DNA of 64,000 nt from Hirundichthys speculiger (Eukaryota; Chordata; Actinopteri; Beloniformes; Exocoetidae). Within the stretch, counting starts at the first letter, position 1, and each line of letters begins with the position of its first letter. The stretch covers positions 1,325,501 through 1,389,500 of the forward strand of contig JAGFBZ010002033.1 of the NCBI GenBank assembly GCA_018398805.1, read 5' to 3'. Position numbers and translations under genes: made by a program. The notes under the pieces are model-generated. The model did no database searches. It had not been told where the DNA came from and saw nothing but the letters and a program-made list of their open reading frames with translations. Shown here in pieces: positions 47,480 to 59,315 of this stretch.

Positions 47480-47770
47480 TTTAGAGACATGAAAGGAACA
47501 AGCGACAGTGTGATTGAGATGGGTGGGATTAAGAAGGTGCTCTTCAGCCAGGTTTGGAAATCTTGGAGACGAGGCAGGAGAGGCTGAGATGTTTTGGACA
47601 CATAGAAAAGAGGACAGTGAATACACTGGTGGAAGGATGCTGGAGACGGAGCTGCCAGGCAGGAGAAAAAAAAAGACCAAAGTGGAGATTTCTGGATGTG
47701 GTAAGAGAAGAGATGCAGTTGGTTTGGTGTGACAGAGATTCAGAAGCTTCAGACATGGTAACATGTAAAC
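47480..47770 (+). pseudogene. RTE-type LINE ORF2 C-terminal fragment
   Basis: Two overlapping frames together carry the RTE/BovB-type C-terminal motifs: LRCFGHIEKR in one, GRMLETELPGRRKKK in the other, then WRFLDVVREEMQLV back in the first. A frame break therefore lies near 47630-47670. Only this short piece remains. Confidence 0.65.
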
Positions 47771-48234
47771 AGGTGATCTGCTCTGAAAACCCAGACAGAG
47801 AAAAGACAAAAAAAAAAAAAAAAGGAAGGAGAAGAAGGTTTGGGGATAAATAAATAACATGAATGAAGTTTTCTGTCTGGTCAAGAAATGAGAGATGTAG
47901 TTGTATTATTTGCTAATTGGCTAATTTGCATTAATGTAACTTTATGACACTGCTGGTGAGCTGAAAGATTTATGTAAAGGTTTTGAATATTTATATCTAT
48001 ATTTGTAAAAATATTACAGTATTTTAGATAGATTCCAATGTGCTGGACCACATTTTCCTCTTTAAGTCAATGGCATCAGTTCCAAAGTCAACCATAATTA
48101 CCCAGTGTTGTAGTCTGTTATGTTCTTTCCTCCCATTCTCTCTTTTTTGTCTCCACTCTGATCTATAAAGTTAAACATGAACAAAATAATGACAATGATA
48201 ATATATAAAACACACACACCTATGTAGGTGTGTC

Positions 48235-48235
<1 letters not shown>

Positions 48236-48333
<98 letters not shown>

Positions 48334-48335
48334 TA
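48236..48335. repeat. (GT)n(AT)n microsatellite
   Basis: A compound GT then AT dinucleotide tract. Confidence 0.95.
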
Positions 48336-48389
48336 ATTTATTATTATTTTATCTTTTTATCTTTTTTTATCTTTGAATGTCTTAAAGAC

Positions 48390-49000
48390 AAAAGACATGT
48401 GTCTTGATTTCAGACATGTGCAGCCCTCTCCTGTAAGTAAGGTGATTGAGGGTCAAGAAGTTGAAATTGTTGAGTGCTATAAATATTTAGGCACTATTAT
48501 TGACAACAAATTGTCTTTTCGTAAAAAATACAGACTCGATATATAAGAAAAGCCAGCAGCGCCCTTTTTGTCTTCGAAAACTCTCTAAATTCCAGGTTGA
48601 TTCCTCCCTGATGACGATGTTTTACTGTTCTTTTATTGAAACGGTTCTTACTTTTTCTTTTATTTGTTGGATAGATAGAAACCTGCTCAATAAGGTTGTG
48701 AGTGTAAGCAGTAAAATCATTGGGTCGGCACAACAAACTTTACAAGAACTCTATAACAAACAGCTCATCAAGAAGGCTAACTCCATCTTGTCTGATTGCT
48801 CACATCCTTTACATAAACAATTTAAGTTTCTACCATCAGGTTCACTCCTTAGACTCTCTTTCGCAAAGACAAACAGATACAAACACTCCTTTGTACCCTC
48901 TGCTGTTGTTATTTCAAATGCCGGGAGGAGAAGGTAGTGGGTGAAAAGCCTCCCCCTGACTATAGCTTAGGTCTTTATTATGAATTTTTATGTGTAATTT
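48390..49000 (+). mobile_element. LINE ORF2 C-terminal fragment and 3' end
   Basis: The frame 48500-48937 reads FYCSFIETVLTFSFICW, LNKVVSVSSKIIGSAQQTL, SHPLHKQFKFLPSGSLLRL and TNRYKHSFVPSAV, the C-terminal block of fish LINE ORF2 proteins. The stop at 48937 is followed by an AT-rich tail. An upstream frame ('hkvveikylGT' type motif at about 48470) shows a frameshift near 48530. 5'-truncated and inactive. Confidence 0.75.
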
Positions 49001-49029
49001 ATTGTTGTAACTATTATGCATATTTTATG

Positions 49030-49345
49030 TCAACTCCTCTGCAGGGTCACGGGGATCTGCTGGAGTCTATCCCCGCTCTCCTCAGGTGAAAGGCAGGGGT
49101 ACACCTTGGACAGGTCGCCAGTCCATCACAGGGCCACATGTAGGCAAACGACCATTCACAGTCCAAAGACATGCACGTCAGGTTAACTGATGGTTCCAAA
49201 CTGCCCGTAGGAGTGATTGTGAGTGTGAGAGGAAGACGGAGTACCTGGAGGAAACCCACTCAAGCACAGGGAGAACATACAAACTCCAGACAGAAAGGCC
49301 CCTGCTGAGGTTCAAACCAGGAACCTTCTTGCTGTGAGGCAACAG
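49030..49345 (-). repeat. Common dispersed teleost repeat
   Basis: It contains 'ggacaggtcgccagtccatc', 'acagggccacatgtaggcaa', 'gaggaaacccactcaagcac' and 'gaaccttcttgctgtgaggc', in the order typical of a very abundant fish repeat. An internal block (about 49163-49235) appears inverted relative to the usual order. Confidence 0.75.
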
Positions 49346-51117
49346 TGCTGAACCACCAGAGAGAGAGAGAGAGAGAGATACATACCACACCACACACTGT
49401 GATGGACTCAGATGTTTTCAGTCTCTGAAAGTGCACAGATAGTACAAAATACAAATGTTCAACATATTTTTAATCCTGACAAGCCTTCATTTTTGTAAGC
49501 AGATACAGTCTGACAGTGGCACGGTAATGCTGCAAATTTGTGTCGTTCTTGCTGTCAAGACCATGTACAGCAGAGCTGAACATGACTGAGGATTTTCAGA
49601 GGCTCCAGAGGCCTGGGAATAGCTCTCCTGAACACTGTAAGTCTGGGTGACCGAGTGAGAATGCACTACAAATGTTTATATGCACTTATTTCCTGTAATG
49701 ACAGTAATTAAAACATAGAAAGTAGCTCAGGTCAAAAACATACAATCGCACATTTCAGTGTTTTTAATTGTGTGTGTGTGTAAGAGGTCGCTTTGTGGAA
49801 TGGGTAAAATTATAGCGCGCTCTCTCTCTCTCTCTCTCTCTCTTTATAAATCAAAGTCTCTTGTTCTGTGTTCATGGAGAATTTTTCATTACCAAGATTT
49901 ATTTGAGTTATAGATTAAACAATAAAAAGGAGTTAAATGATTAAATGGCTTGCTACAAATCACTCCCCTTGTATTGAGTGTGCAAATGTGTGAAAGCACA
50001 GCCACAGTTCATTTTTTATATATTTTCTAACACAACCCTGTCACTTTTATTGAGGCACCCTGAGTCTGAAATTATGTTATTCAGTCACCTGTTCAGATCT
50101 GCAAGGCACTGTGACATCATAAACTCAGATAAATGTGTAAATGTCAAAATTTTTCAAATTCAAGTCACCCAGTTTCACAGTATGCTGCATTCACTGTACC
50201 TTGGAAACCTGTGGTTCAAAGCTGTGGAACAGGTTTTTGAAAAATGAAATAAGAGAAAGAGAGGAGTGGCGTGGATTTAGCCTGGCCAGCCATACTCATT
50301 CTCTTTAGGAAAAGTCTTTCTCATTAAATGGTTCTGGTTCCCTCCCATTACGTGTGGTCCTCCTTCACTGTGCTCCATATTGGATGTGTTCTCCTGATAC
50401 AAGTCAGGTTTTCGTTTTCACTCTGCCTATGTCACTTCGTTTCTCCGATTATTTGTATGCCTACCAACTGGCATCCAGAGACCATTTCTTCTGCATCCAT
50501 TCTAAAACAAATCCAGAGGAACCAGAAAATTCCTTGCATCAGAGAGGAAAAGAATGAGAATGGCCAGTAAAGCTGGAGAGGATTAAAGTGGTGTGTCTGA
50601 TCAGCTGACATGCACAGGGCTGTAAAAACATGATCATTTACTGTATCTCTCAAAACATATCAAAATTATTTCAGTAATACATAAGAAAATATTGTCAGCT
50701 CATGAAAAACATGGCATGTCTCCTCTAAACAGTAACTTTAGGACAACGTTACACCGCTTTAGATTTTAGCTAACATCATGTTGTTTTATTCACAGAAGTA
50801 CTGATGCTCCTCTGCAAGTTCACTGCAGCTTTTTTCTGCATAAAGACACGGTTTTCAACCCCGCAAGAGGGGCACTTTTTTAACCAGATCACCACGTTGA
50901 ATACATGATCTGCTCCTGAGGATGTTACGATCAGGACTCTGGATTAAAATCAAATCAGACAAAAAGAACAGCACCAGCTTTTCACTGGTTTCCTGATAAC
51001 AACCCAAATATAAACATCAGAGTGAAACAAATTTGAACTGTCACAAGGCCGAAGTGCTGAATATCTGTAGATGCCTGACATTAAAACTAAGTCTAGGCAC
51101 AAATTAGTTATGTTGTA
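49346..51117. other. Intergenic stretch with short (GA)n and (CT)n tracts
   Basis: No gene is recognised. (GA)n at about 49360-49378 and (CT)n at about 49818-49842. Confidence 0.45.
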
Positions 51118-51119
51118 TA

Positions 51120-51793
51120 CAGTGAACCCCCACAGTTCGCGGTCTCAGCAATCGCGGTCTCAGTACATCGCAGAGGTTTCAAATATATTCATCCAAAAAA
51201 ACGTATTTGAAAAGATTTCAAAAAAATAAAAAAAAATTCAAATGAAGCGCATTAGGCTGAAGCGAAACACATCACCTCAAGAACGATTCTTGGGAAGCAA
51301 CAAGAGCCTACACAGGATGCCCTATGAACAAAAATCGAGGCCTGTGATAGGCTGCTATGACGGGCATCACTGTGGTGTCGGTGGTCTGCACGCTGATTGG
51401 CTGACACGCGTTCCCGCATCTCCAATCTCTTGCTCTTGTGAGGCAAAGCCGAGTTTAACGCTGCTGGTGTTTAACGTTGGTCAGTTCTGAATATCGCTTG
51501 CTCATTTCAGTGATTTAATGCCATTTTAAAGTTAACTCATTCACTGCCATTGACGTCTACAGACGTCAACCCCCCCCCCAGAGAAATTGCGAGTAAGAGA
51601 AAAGATGGCGCAGCGCATTCTACTGCTGATTTCGGAGGAACCGGAACGAGGTAGGATCAAACTTTTTTTTCGAAAAAGTGGAACTTCTCCATATGTTGAG
51701 GGGGTACGCCACATCGCGGTTTTTCACCATTCACGGGGGGGGGGGGGGGGGGGTCCCAGCTTCCCATTAACCGCATAGTGTGAGGGTTCACTG
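51120..51793. mobile_element. Tigger/pogo-like non-autonomous element, 674 bp
   Basis: The ends CAGTGAACCCCCACAGTTCG and GAGGGTTCACTG are inverted, and the right sub-terminal 'cattaaccgca' matches the element at 26504-27346. It is flanked by TA on the left and TG on the right, consistent with a decayed TA duplication. A long G tract (51736-51753) lies near the right end. No transposase is present. Confidence 0.7.
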
Positions 51794-51795
51794 TG

Positions 51796-54385
51796 TATGC
51801 ACAGTTGTGGTGAAATTTAGGTCGCTATCATACCTAAATCAAACTTTTGACTAAATCAGTAACTTATAGACCTCATTGTAAATTAGTCTTTAAAACCCTG
51901 TGAAATATATTCCCCAGAGAAATGTGAGAAAAAAAATTGCACTTGTAGAAGAGATGTTTTTTTTTTTTTCTTGTTTTGTTTTGTTTTGTTTTACGTAAGA
52001 AATAGTGAAGTTGCACATTGACACTAAAAAATAAAACAGCTTTTGTGGTCATCTGTTTACTGATAGAAAGCAGAAAATGGTATATAAAACTCAGCATTAC
52101 AACTTTCCACAGCATGTGGCTCTGAAATAAGCAATGCAGTCTTTTATTTCAAAATGACTGGAGAGGAACAAACCAATCAAATATTAAAGTTCAATCAGAA
52201 AGGGCTGATGGTTTTATTATATTACACATAGTGACAAGGCTTGATTTGCACCTACAAAGACTAAATTCATTTATGGATATTAATTTCCAAATTAAAAATC
52301 TCATTGACTTTACTTTGAGTCCATAAATGTAGATTTACAGCTATATTTACCAAACCGCTGAAGCATGCATTAGGATTGGAAGTAAATGAAGCTGCATACT
52401 TACAGATTAGAAAACAGTACTGACACAGCAGCACACACTCAGGTGGTGGTACTGAAAATACATTAATCATTGATATATATATATACTATTGCTGTTTAAA
52501 AAAAGAAAAAAAAACTATTTATCACAGGGAATTATTCTGTTGTGACATTACCTGTGGTAGCTGTCAGGTTGTCAATCACTACACTCTAACATTTATTGTA
52601 AATAAGTGAAGTAATCAGCAGTTAGAAAACAGCTCAAGTGTGATATTTCGTGAATACTTTCAAACATCAATCATTTGTCATGTTGTGATTGATTTGTCTG
52701 ACAGAACATACCTTTCATAGTTAATGCATGATGAAAATTCATGAATCTCTGACTCTGTAAGTTAATTTTATGGAAATCCTCCTGGCCATTTCTCCTACTA
52801 AAGGTTTTTATAAAGCAAATTTTAATGTCACAGGGGCTGTTACTAAGTAGTGACCATGATAAATATTTAATAACTTTTTTGTTTGCTTGTTTTAATATCT
52901 TAAGCCTTAAGGAAGTTAAGCCCCTTTGGCTACCCCACTGATAAACATTAAGAGACATTTGACCACACTTCAAAACAACAGAGCAACTTCTCAAGTTGGA
53001 GATTTTAAGCACCCCCGACAGGCATCTGGGTGAACTAGTTTTTATGACAGTCGCCATTCTACACATGAACGTGTTTACACAACAAAAAATAAAGTGGCCA
53101 ACTTTGTTTTTTTCCAGCATGCCTAAAGAAAATATAAAATGCACACTCAACGATCAGTTGATATGCATGTAAGTAAACTTATTTACAACAATAAGGAAAG
53201 CTCCACATCCGGCTTCATTCTGTCTTCTGTTGTAGCTCTCGCTACCAAGTGAAAGTCTGCCTGAGATATACTTTTGTTCTGGTCTCTTACTCAATCATTA
53301 ACTCATTTTTCTCTTTGTCACCTTCTCTGTCATTACTTTATTTGGCTTCTTAGTCATCTCTGCCATGATGTTCACTGTGCAGAACATGAAAAACTGAACT
53401 AGCTCTGTGAGTTGACCTCACTCTATCGTTGACATGTAAGGAAGTGGTGTAAAGTGATATGCAGCTGTCTCTGGATTCAGAAGCTGCTTTGTCAGTTTCT
53501 GTAGCCAACTGGCCCGGATGGGTCTGACAGCTCAATAATAGTTCCTAAAAATAATAAAATATTCCGTTTATAAGACAATTGAAAATGACAGTTTTGTTGA
53601 TAGTTTTTTTCTGGCTTTAAATAAAAAACTGATAGAAATTAAAAAAATATATATGCATCTAAATTTCAGCAGAATCCTAGATTTATCATGTGTTACATAA
53701 ATTCCCATAACTTTTAGTCTGAGTATCTGTAGCTGAGTGCTCAACAAGCAACAGAACTTTCTGAGCACTGAAAGAATACATTCCAAGCCCATGCATTAAA
53801 TTTTGATTTTTTTTTTCTCTCACTCAGATCTGCTTGCTTGCAACACAGCATAGCGCTTGCTAATAGTTTAATGATGCAGATGGAGCACATAAAACTATGA
53901 GTCTACAGACACCTAATCACTTTAATCTGAAGCTCCCATTAGTGTTGCAGAGTTTTTGGTTTACTGCATCGCTAACATGCTACAGTGACAGACTATTATC
54001 TTCAGCTCTAACACCCTATTGATCACTACCTGATATCAGGAATCAGAAAAAGTAAAATCAAAGCTAGAAGATGAGCGGGTAGGAGTCTGATGCTCATCAG
54101 GTGGACTAAAGCACCACTTAGACTCAATGATTATGTTGTAACTTGACAACATATTCACTAGCAAGTCTGCCATATCAGTGTTATGTTCTCAACCCCTAGT
54201 GTCCTGAAATGAGCAAACTAATCAGTTATTGCAAGTTTTAAAAATTGACTACAAAGTCACTCTTTGTTGTACAAGTTGTTTTTCAAACACTACTGCATAC
54301 CTTAGATTGAAAAGATACTGATAACCGTTTCAGACCAAATTATTTTATATTATGAACAATGTTTGTATATACATATATATATAGC
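51796..54385. other. Intergenic stretch, nothing recognised
   Basis: AT-rich with homopolymer runs; no gene or transposon ends recognised. Confidence 0.4.
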
Positions 54386-54389
54386 ACAT

Positions 54390-54595
54390 GAGGTAGGGGT
54401 CCACCCTGGACAGGTCGCCGTCCATTGCAGGGCCACACGTAGACAAACAACCATTCACACTCGCAATCAATCCTACGGGCAATTTAGAACCACCAATCAA
54501 TCTAACTATATGTCTTTGGACTGTGGGAGGAAGCCGGAGTATCTGGAGGAAACCCACGCAAGCACGGGGAGAACATGCAAAGGCTCTTGCCTTTC
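54390..54595 (+). repeat. Common dispersed teleost repeat
   Basis: 'ccaccctggacaggtcgccg', 'tttggactgtgggaggaagc' and 'acgcaagcacggggagaaca' occur in canonical order. Same family as 49030-49345. Confidence 0.85.
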
Positions 54596-54731
54596 TGTAT
54601 ATATATAATGAATTCAAAAGTAGTGTAAAATGCACTTTTATTTAAATGTTCTCCTGCCATAACCTTAGGTTATTTGTAACAACTGCCAAGTTTAACTTCC
54701 CATTAAAAGTTACCTCAGAAATTACCTGTTT

Positions 54732-54926
54732 AGGCCGCCCTGATGGTGCAGTGGTTAGGGCAGGCAGCCATATACAGAGGCTACAGTCCTCGTGCGGCTG
54801 GTCGTGAGTTCGATTCCCGGCTCGGCAACTCTTTCCCGCATGTCTTCCCCATTCTCTCTGCCCCCCTTCCTGTCTCTCAACTTTCAATAAAGGCCACTAG
54901 AGCCAAAAAAAAAATCTAAAAAAAAA
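54732..54926 (+). mobile_element. tRNA-derived SINE with 15-bp target duplication
   Basis: The head has a tRNA-like A box region (TGGTGCAGTGGTTAGG) and a B box (GTGAGTTCGATTCCCGG). The body has a pyrimidine-rich segment, and the tail is TTTCAATAAAGG... followed by A-rich sequence. The perfect duplication agaaattacctgttt flanks it (54717-54731 and 54927-54941). Transcription by RNA polymerase III from the internal promoter and LINE-driven insertion are inferred. A second copy is at 62605-62776. Confidence 0.9.
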
Positions 54927-55092
54927 AGAAATTACCTGTTTTAATGTTCTGAGCCACAATCATTTTGTTGGATTTTGTTTATAGACCTTTTTTTATTTTC
55001 TATAAAAACAGGATGACATTAATGCCCTGGCAGTGCCAATAAGCTTTATTTTATTTTACATTTTTTTAAGATGAGATTTACACTAAATATGT

Positions 55093-57200
55093 TGTAAGAT
55101 CCCCCAGTTTTGGTTCAGTCTCTGACTAGCAGAGTCTGTCACCGGGACCAGCTCTCCATCCTACGGGTAAGAAGTTGCGGTCTAGGAGAGGTTCCTCACT
55201 AGATTTCCTCAACTTATTTAAGCTGGTGTCGAGGAGATACGCCTAGCTCTCACTGCCTACTTCCAAACGTATGTCCCGCTCACTCCAATAACTGTCCTCA
55301 GAGGAATAGCCGGGTGGCTCGAAGTCCAGCTATCGGTCACGTCTGTTAACGGCAGCTCTCCTCTCACGATCTGGGCTCTTGTTACAGGCTAGGAAAACTT
55401 TAGTGGCTCGGACAGCAAGCCTCAGGGACAATTTGACAATATTGTGACTAGAATAACCCATAAGAACCTGTGTGTTAGTGCAGAGGCGTAAACAAGTCTT
55501 CAAAATTCTGGATACAGATGTAATGTCCACAACGACGTCTTATGATAGTTTTTATATTTATTAAAGCAGATTAGCAAGGTTAAGCAACAGCATTGATTGG
55601 TTAAACAATTCTAATTCTAAAAAGGCAAATTAAAGCTGTGGCTTACTGATCAGTTCATCTGGTTGGTCAAGGACAGGCTGAGTGACACATGTGGCCATCA
55701 TGCGTTTTCAAGGCCGCTGGGCAGGGAGGGAGAGAGAGAGCTCAAACGATCAGGCCTGCAGGTATGCTGATTCGGCCCCTCCTCCTTGCTAGCGGTGAGC
55801 TAGGCTAACCAAAAAGGCTCCAATTATTCCTTCAAGAATTGGGAAAAATTCGTCGATCCTGTTCCAAGCGTCTTTCTGTCTTCTTTTCTTGAAGTAATTC
55901 CTTCCAGTTAATCCTCCAGATGGGGGTTGCTCGTCCAGGTCCCAGCTAGTCCTTCTCCGTCTGAAGTCGCTCCAGGAATCCACACAGAGTCCCTCTGCCT
56001 TCTCTTTTTATGCGCTCTCTCTCTCCTTGCTCACCCCGCACCAGCCTTCATTTGATTGGTTCTCTCACCTTTGCATATGCATACATAATTTCCCTCAAAC
56101 TCACATGACACTTCTGATTGGTTATTCACATATACAGAGGCGTGCATAATTTTACATAATCCCGGTTACATCATTCATAGTTCAGTCATTTGTTTACAGA
56201 TCAGCAGGGGCATTTACTTCACCTCCTTATGATGACATCACCTCTATCGCCAGTCCAAGGCTACCTTGTTTACTTGGCTATACAGCCCGTTAAGCTAAAG
56301 CTTATCAGCTAACGCTAACCCTTTTTCTAACGATCTACTTATCAATGTATGTTCCAACGTTACATTAACTGATTGATTGATTGGTTCGTGTTTAATAACA
56401 GATTCGGTAACAAACCTCCAAACCTCCGCCTGCAGTCCGGAGCCCATGTACCGCTCTGTATCAAACACACAGCCCCACCTTGCCTAGGCCCTTCTGAGCT
56501 GAGCGGATGACATCGCCATTTGACCCAGACACCTGGCCCCAGTGTTGTGTATGGCGAAGTTATTTTATTGTTTTACTCTTACCCCCTCACTCCTGCTTCT
56601 GTTATGACTCCGTAGCTCTGCCTGCAGAGTTGTTTGGGATAACCAGTTAATCAACAAGTAGCCTAATTTATCAAAACCTTAATTCATAATTCGTTCAATT
56701 TATTTCCCCTCTATTTTAGCAGTATCCTCATGGCTAATTATTCATTTCTTTGGGACTTTTACCTTATAAACCCCATATAATATTTATTCAGTTTTCATCC
56801 ACCTCTGCTCCTGTTTTGATAAACATATCGGTTGTTTTACATTACATCACCCGCTACTGCATGATCTCTTCTCCTGTTTTGATAAACATAGCCGTTGTTT
56901 TTATTCCCCTGGGTACACAGTGACCTCCGGTCGCTTACCTCAGCTCACAGTTAATTACGACACAGAGCCAACATGGATCTATCCCCCCTTATTTCTGATC
57001 ATTAATTATTGAATCACACATGTCATTGCTTATAGATTGATTCCAAATCACATTAATTACCACTTTTTCTGTTACTCCACTCCGGCCCATGTACCTCCTG
57101 TCACATCAGTCTCTCCTTTAACATTTCAACACACAGAGTTAATAGTGATTATTGATTAGAAGCTGAGCTGATTCCAACGATCTCTCAGGGTCATTTGACA
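55093..57200. mobile_element. Candidate solo LTR, 2108 bp
   Basis: An insertion within the hAT element starts TGTAAG and ends TTTGACA, with TG...CA termini, and has a 4-bp duplication, atgt (55089-55092 and 57201-57204). Ends of this kind are typical of LTR retroelement integration. No protein motif is seen on either strand, so a single LTR left after recombination is the simplest reading. It is long for an LTR. An internal block 'ctcctgttttgataaacata' occurs twice (about 56808 and 56871). A non-LTR origin cannot be excluded. Confidence 0.55.
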
Positions 57201-57410
57201 ATGTGTTATTGACAAGTGCTGATGTTAAAAGTGTTTGAACAACAAATGTTATGACACTTTAATTCATATGGCAGCAGAGCATTTCAATAAAAGTGCATTT
57301 TACACTACTTTTGAATTCATTATTTGATTCTGCGTATACAATGCGATTTATCGTGATTAATCAGGGAAATAATGCGATTAAAATTTTAATCGTTGCCCAG
57401 CCCTTAAAAA

Positions 57411-57416
<6 letters not shown>

Positions 57417-57463
<47 letters not shown>
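57417..57463. repeat. (AT)n microsatellite
   Basis: A pure AT tract between two hAT termini. Confidence 0.95.
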
Positions 57464-57465
<2 letters not shown>

Positions 57466-58000
57466 GGATGCAACGGTACTCAGTAAAATACGGTACAGTT
57501 CAGTACGACCTGCACGGGACAATATGCTTTTATGTCCCGCGGTATTTATGTTCCAATAACTTTGCATTGGACTTGCACGTGAGCGTGAGTACCTTTTAGG
57601 CAACAGGCCCGCTACTGCATGTCAATGTCCACTCACTCACAGTGACCAGTCTATCACACTTTGGCCGGTTGGCTGCAGGTCATAGACGCAGAAAAAAAAA
57701 AAAAAAAACAAGCAGGCATGGCCAGCGGTAGCGGAGAAATTGTGAAAAACTTTTTTTAATCACTGGTGTGGGAGCATTTTGGTTTTGCTGTTAAATACAC
57801 CGGCGAGGGAGTGAAAACAGTTAACAGTTAACAGAACGCAATCTTCCACCTCCCTTAATTCATCATGCTTGTTTATATATTTTGTCGGAGTTGCTGCTTG
57901 ACCGCAGTAATTTGCTGACGGTCCCTGAGCTCCACGGCAGCAGCGAGGTACTCAGAAGGACATTCAGCGCTGTTCCTTAGAGTTTTGCCACACTTACTGA
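57463..58000 (+). mobile_element. hAT (BED-type) element, 5' part with transposase start
   Basis: The terminus TAGGGATGCAACGGTACTC is followed by 'acggtacagttcagtacg', typical of a fish hAT family. At about 57717-57800 the translation contains VWEHFGFAV-like residues after a Met-Ala-Ser-Gly-Ser start, with a stop in between. It looks like the opening of a BED zinc-finger transposase. The zinc-finger cysteines are not seen and the rest is deleted; the right end was not found. Confidence 0.55.
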
Positions 58001-58284
58001 GCTTGGAGGGTTGATGACACCTGTGAAATGTCTGGCATATCTACAAAATGATACCAACCTGGATGAAATCGGTGCCGTTTTCATGACGTTATTAAAGTTT
58101 AAAGAGAAAAAAAAACAAGCGAATCTCGGATGTGAAACTAACTGTCTTGCGCCCTGCGGTGGTAACTCAGTTCACAGTGACGGTAAATATCAATAACCTT
58201 TTTCTTCTCAACAGACCCATCTGGCAGCACCTTAAGGCCAAACTTGCCGTTCATCAGACCCTTTTCTGTCACTGTGTCTGTGTA

Positions 58285-58285
<1 letters not shown>

Positions 58286-58370
<85 letters not shown>

Positions 58371-58371
58371 G
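58286..58371. repeat. (AT)n microsatellite
   Basis: A pure AT tract of about 85 bp. Confidence 0.95.
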
Positions 58372-59059
58372 CGTGTGTGTGTGGGTACCTATACATATAT
58401 GCATATATATGAATCTTCAATCAGTCAATAAAGCGTTGGCTGTAATCAGTTTTGTACTGTTCCACCATAAACTGTGTTAGTCTACACAACAAATTATTCA
58501 CTCATTATTCATTTACAGACAGAAGGTTGGTTGGTTGGTTCTTCAACAGATTTAACATAAATGAGACATCTTCAGCATTTTGTGAGAGTGCATTAGCTGA
58601 CATGAGTCTGTCAAGACAAACTAAAGATTTTGAGAATATCCACCATCTTTAGAATTCTTGTCACTCTTCTCTTTCTCCAGCTCTGATCAAAGCAACAGAG
58701 TGTCAACATTTTTCAAGGTATTACTTTTTTTTGAGAGCTTCTACTTCACAGATGTCAAAACTGCTTGTGTGTTTTTTGGAGCAGGCTTAATGTCATTGGC
58801 ATAACCTTAAGAGTCCTCTCATAAAGCTTTTATATTAGCATTTTACTATGGCACTAAGTTTTAAAAATAGCTCCTTGGTCAAATTTCTGAATAAAATCAC
58901 CAGAGTTTCCTTTCTCTAGCCTGTAATCTTCAGGTTCCCTTGTTTCTTACCCACATAACGCAGCCCAAAAGAACATTTTTAAAAGGAAATGACATCTGTG
59001 GCCCTACATATGAGCATTCACCTATAACAGTCAAATATCTGCCTACATGAGAATGTCAG
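58372..59059. other. Intergenic stretch, nothing recognised
   Basis: No gene or repeat family recognised. Confidence 0.4.
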
Positions 59060-59266
59060 AAACATCGACTTTGACTACAGCTCATTGCACTATTTGCTGT
59101 ATGTACACTTGTTTTATTGCTCTTGTGTGTTTTATATATGTCTTATAATTACAGTATAATGTAAATAGGAATACTTTTCTGTTTTTTATATTGCTATTTA
59201 ATATTGTGTTTTTCAGGTCTTGCTGCTGCTACACTGCAATTTCCCAGTTTGTGATCAATAAAGTAC

Positions 59267-59313
<47 letters not shown>

Positions 59314-59315
59314 CA
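59060..59315 (+). mobile_element. Retroposon 3' end with (ATCT)n tail
   Basis: 'cactgcaatttcccagtttg' and 'tgatcaataaagtacatcta' followed by about twelve ATCT repeats (59267-59313) is the typical 3' end of a fish LINE or LINE-dependent SINE. The 5' extent is unclear. Confidence 0.6.

Larger units (their letters stand above)
54612..57405 (+). mobile_element. hAT element (32.8-kb family) carrying two later insertions
   Basis: From about 54660 the sequence follows the interior of the 32820-33962 element (for example 'ggttatttgtaacaactgcc', 'agcttta' and 'gagatttacactaaatatg' blocks). It ends at 57405 in the family terminus GTTGCCCAGCCC. It is split by a SINE (54732-54926) and by a 2.1-kb TG...CA insertion (55093-57200). 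Its left 45 bp (54612-54657) is an inverted copy of 57270-57318, so the true left end has been rearranged away. Confidence 0.75.

Noticed and set aside
47474..47884. 136-codon minus-strand frame
   Set aside because: Antisense to an RTE LINE fragment; the plus strand explains the sequence.
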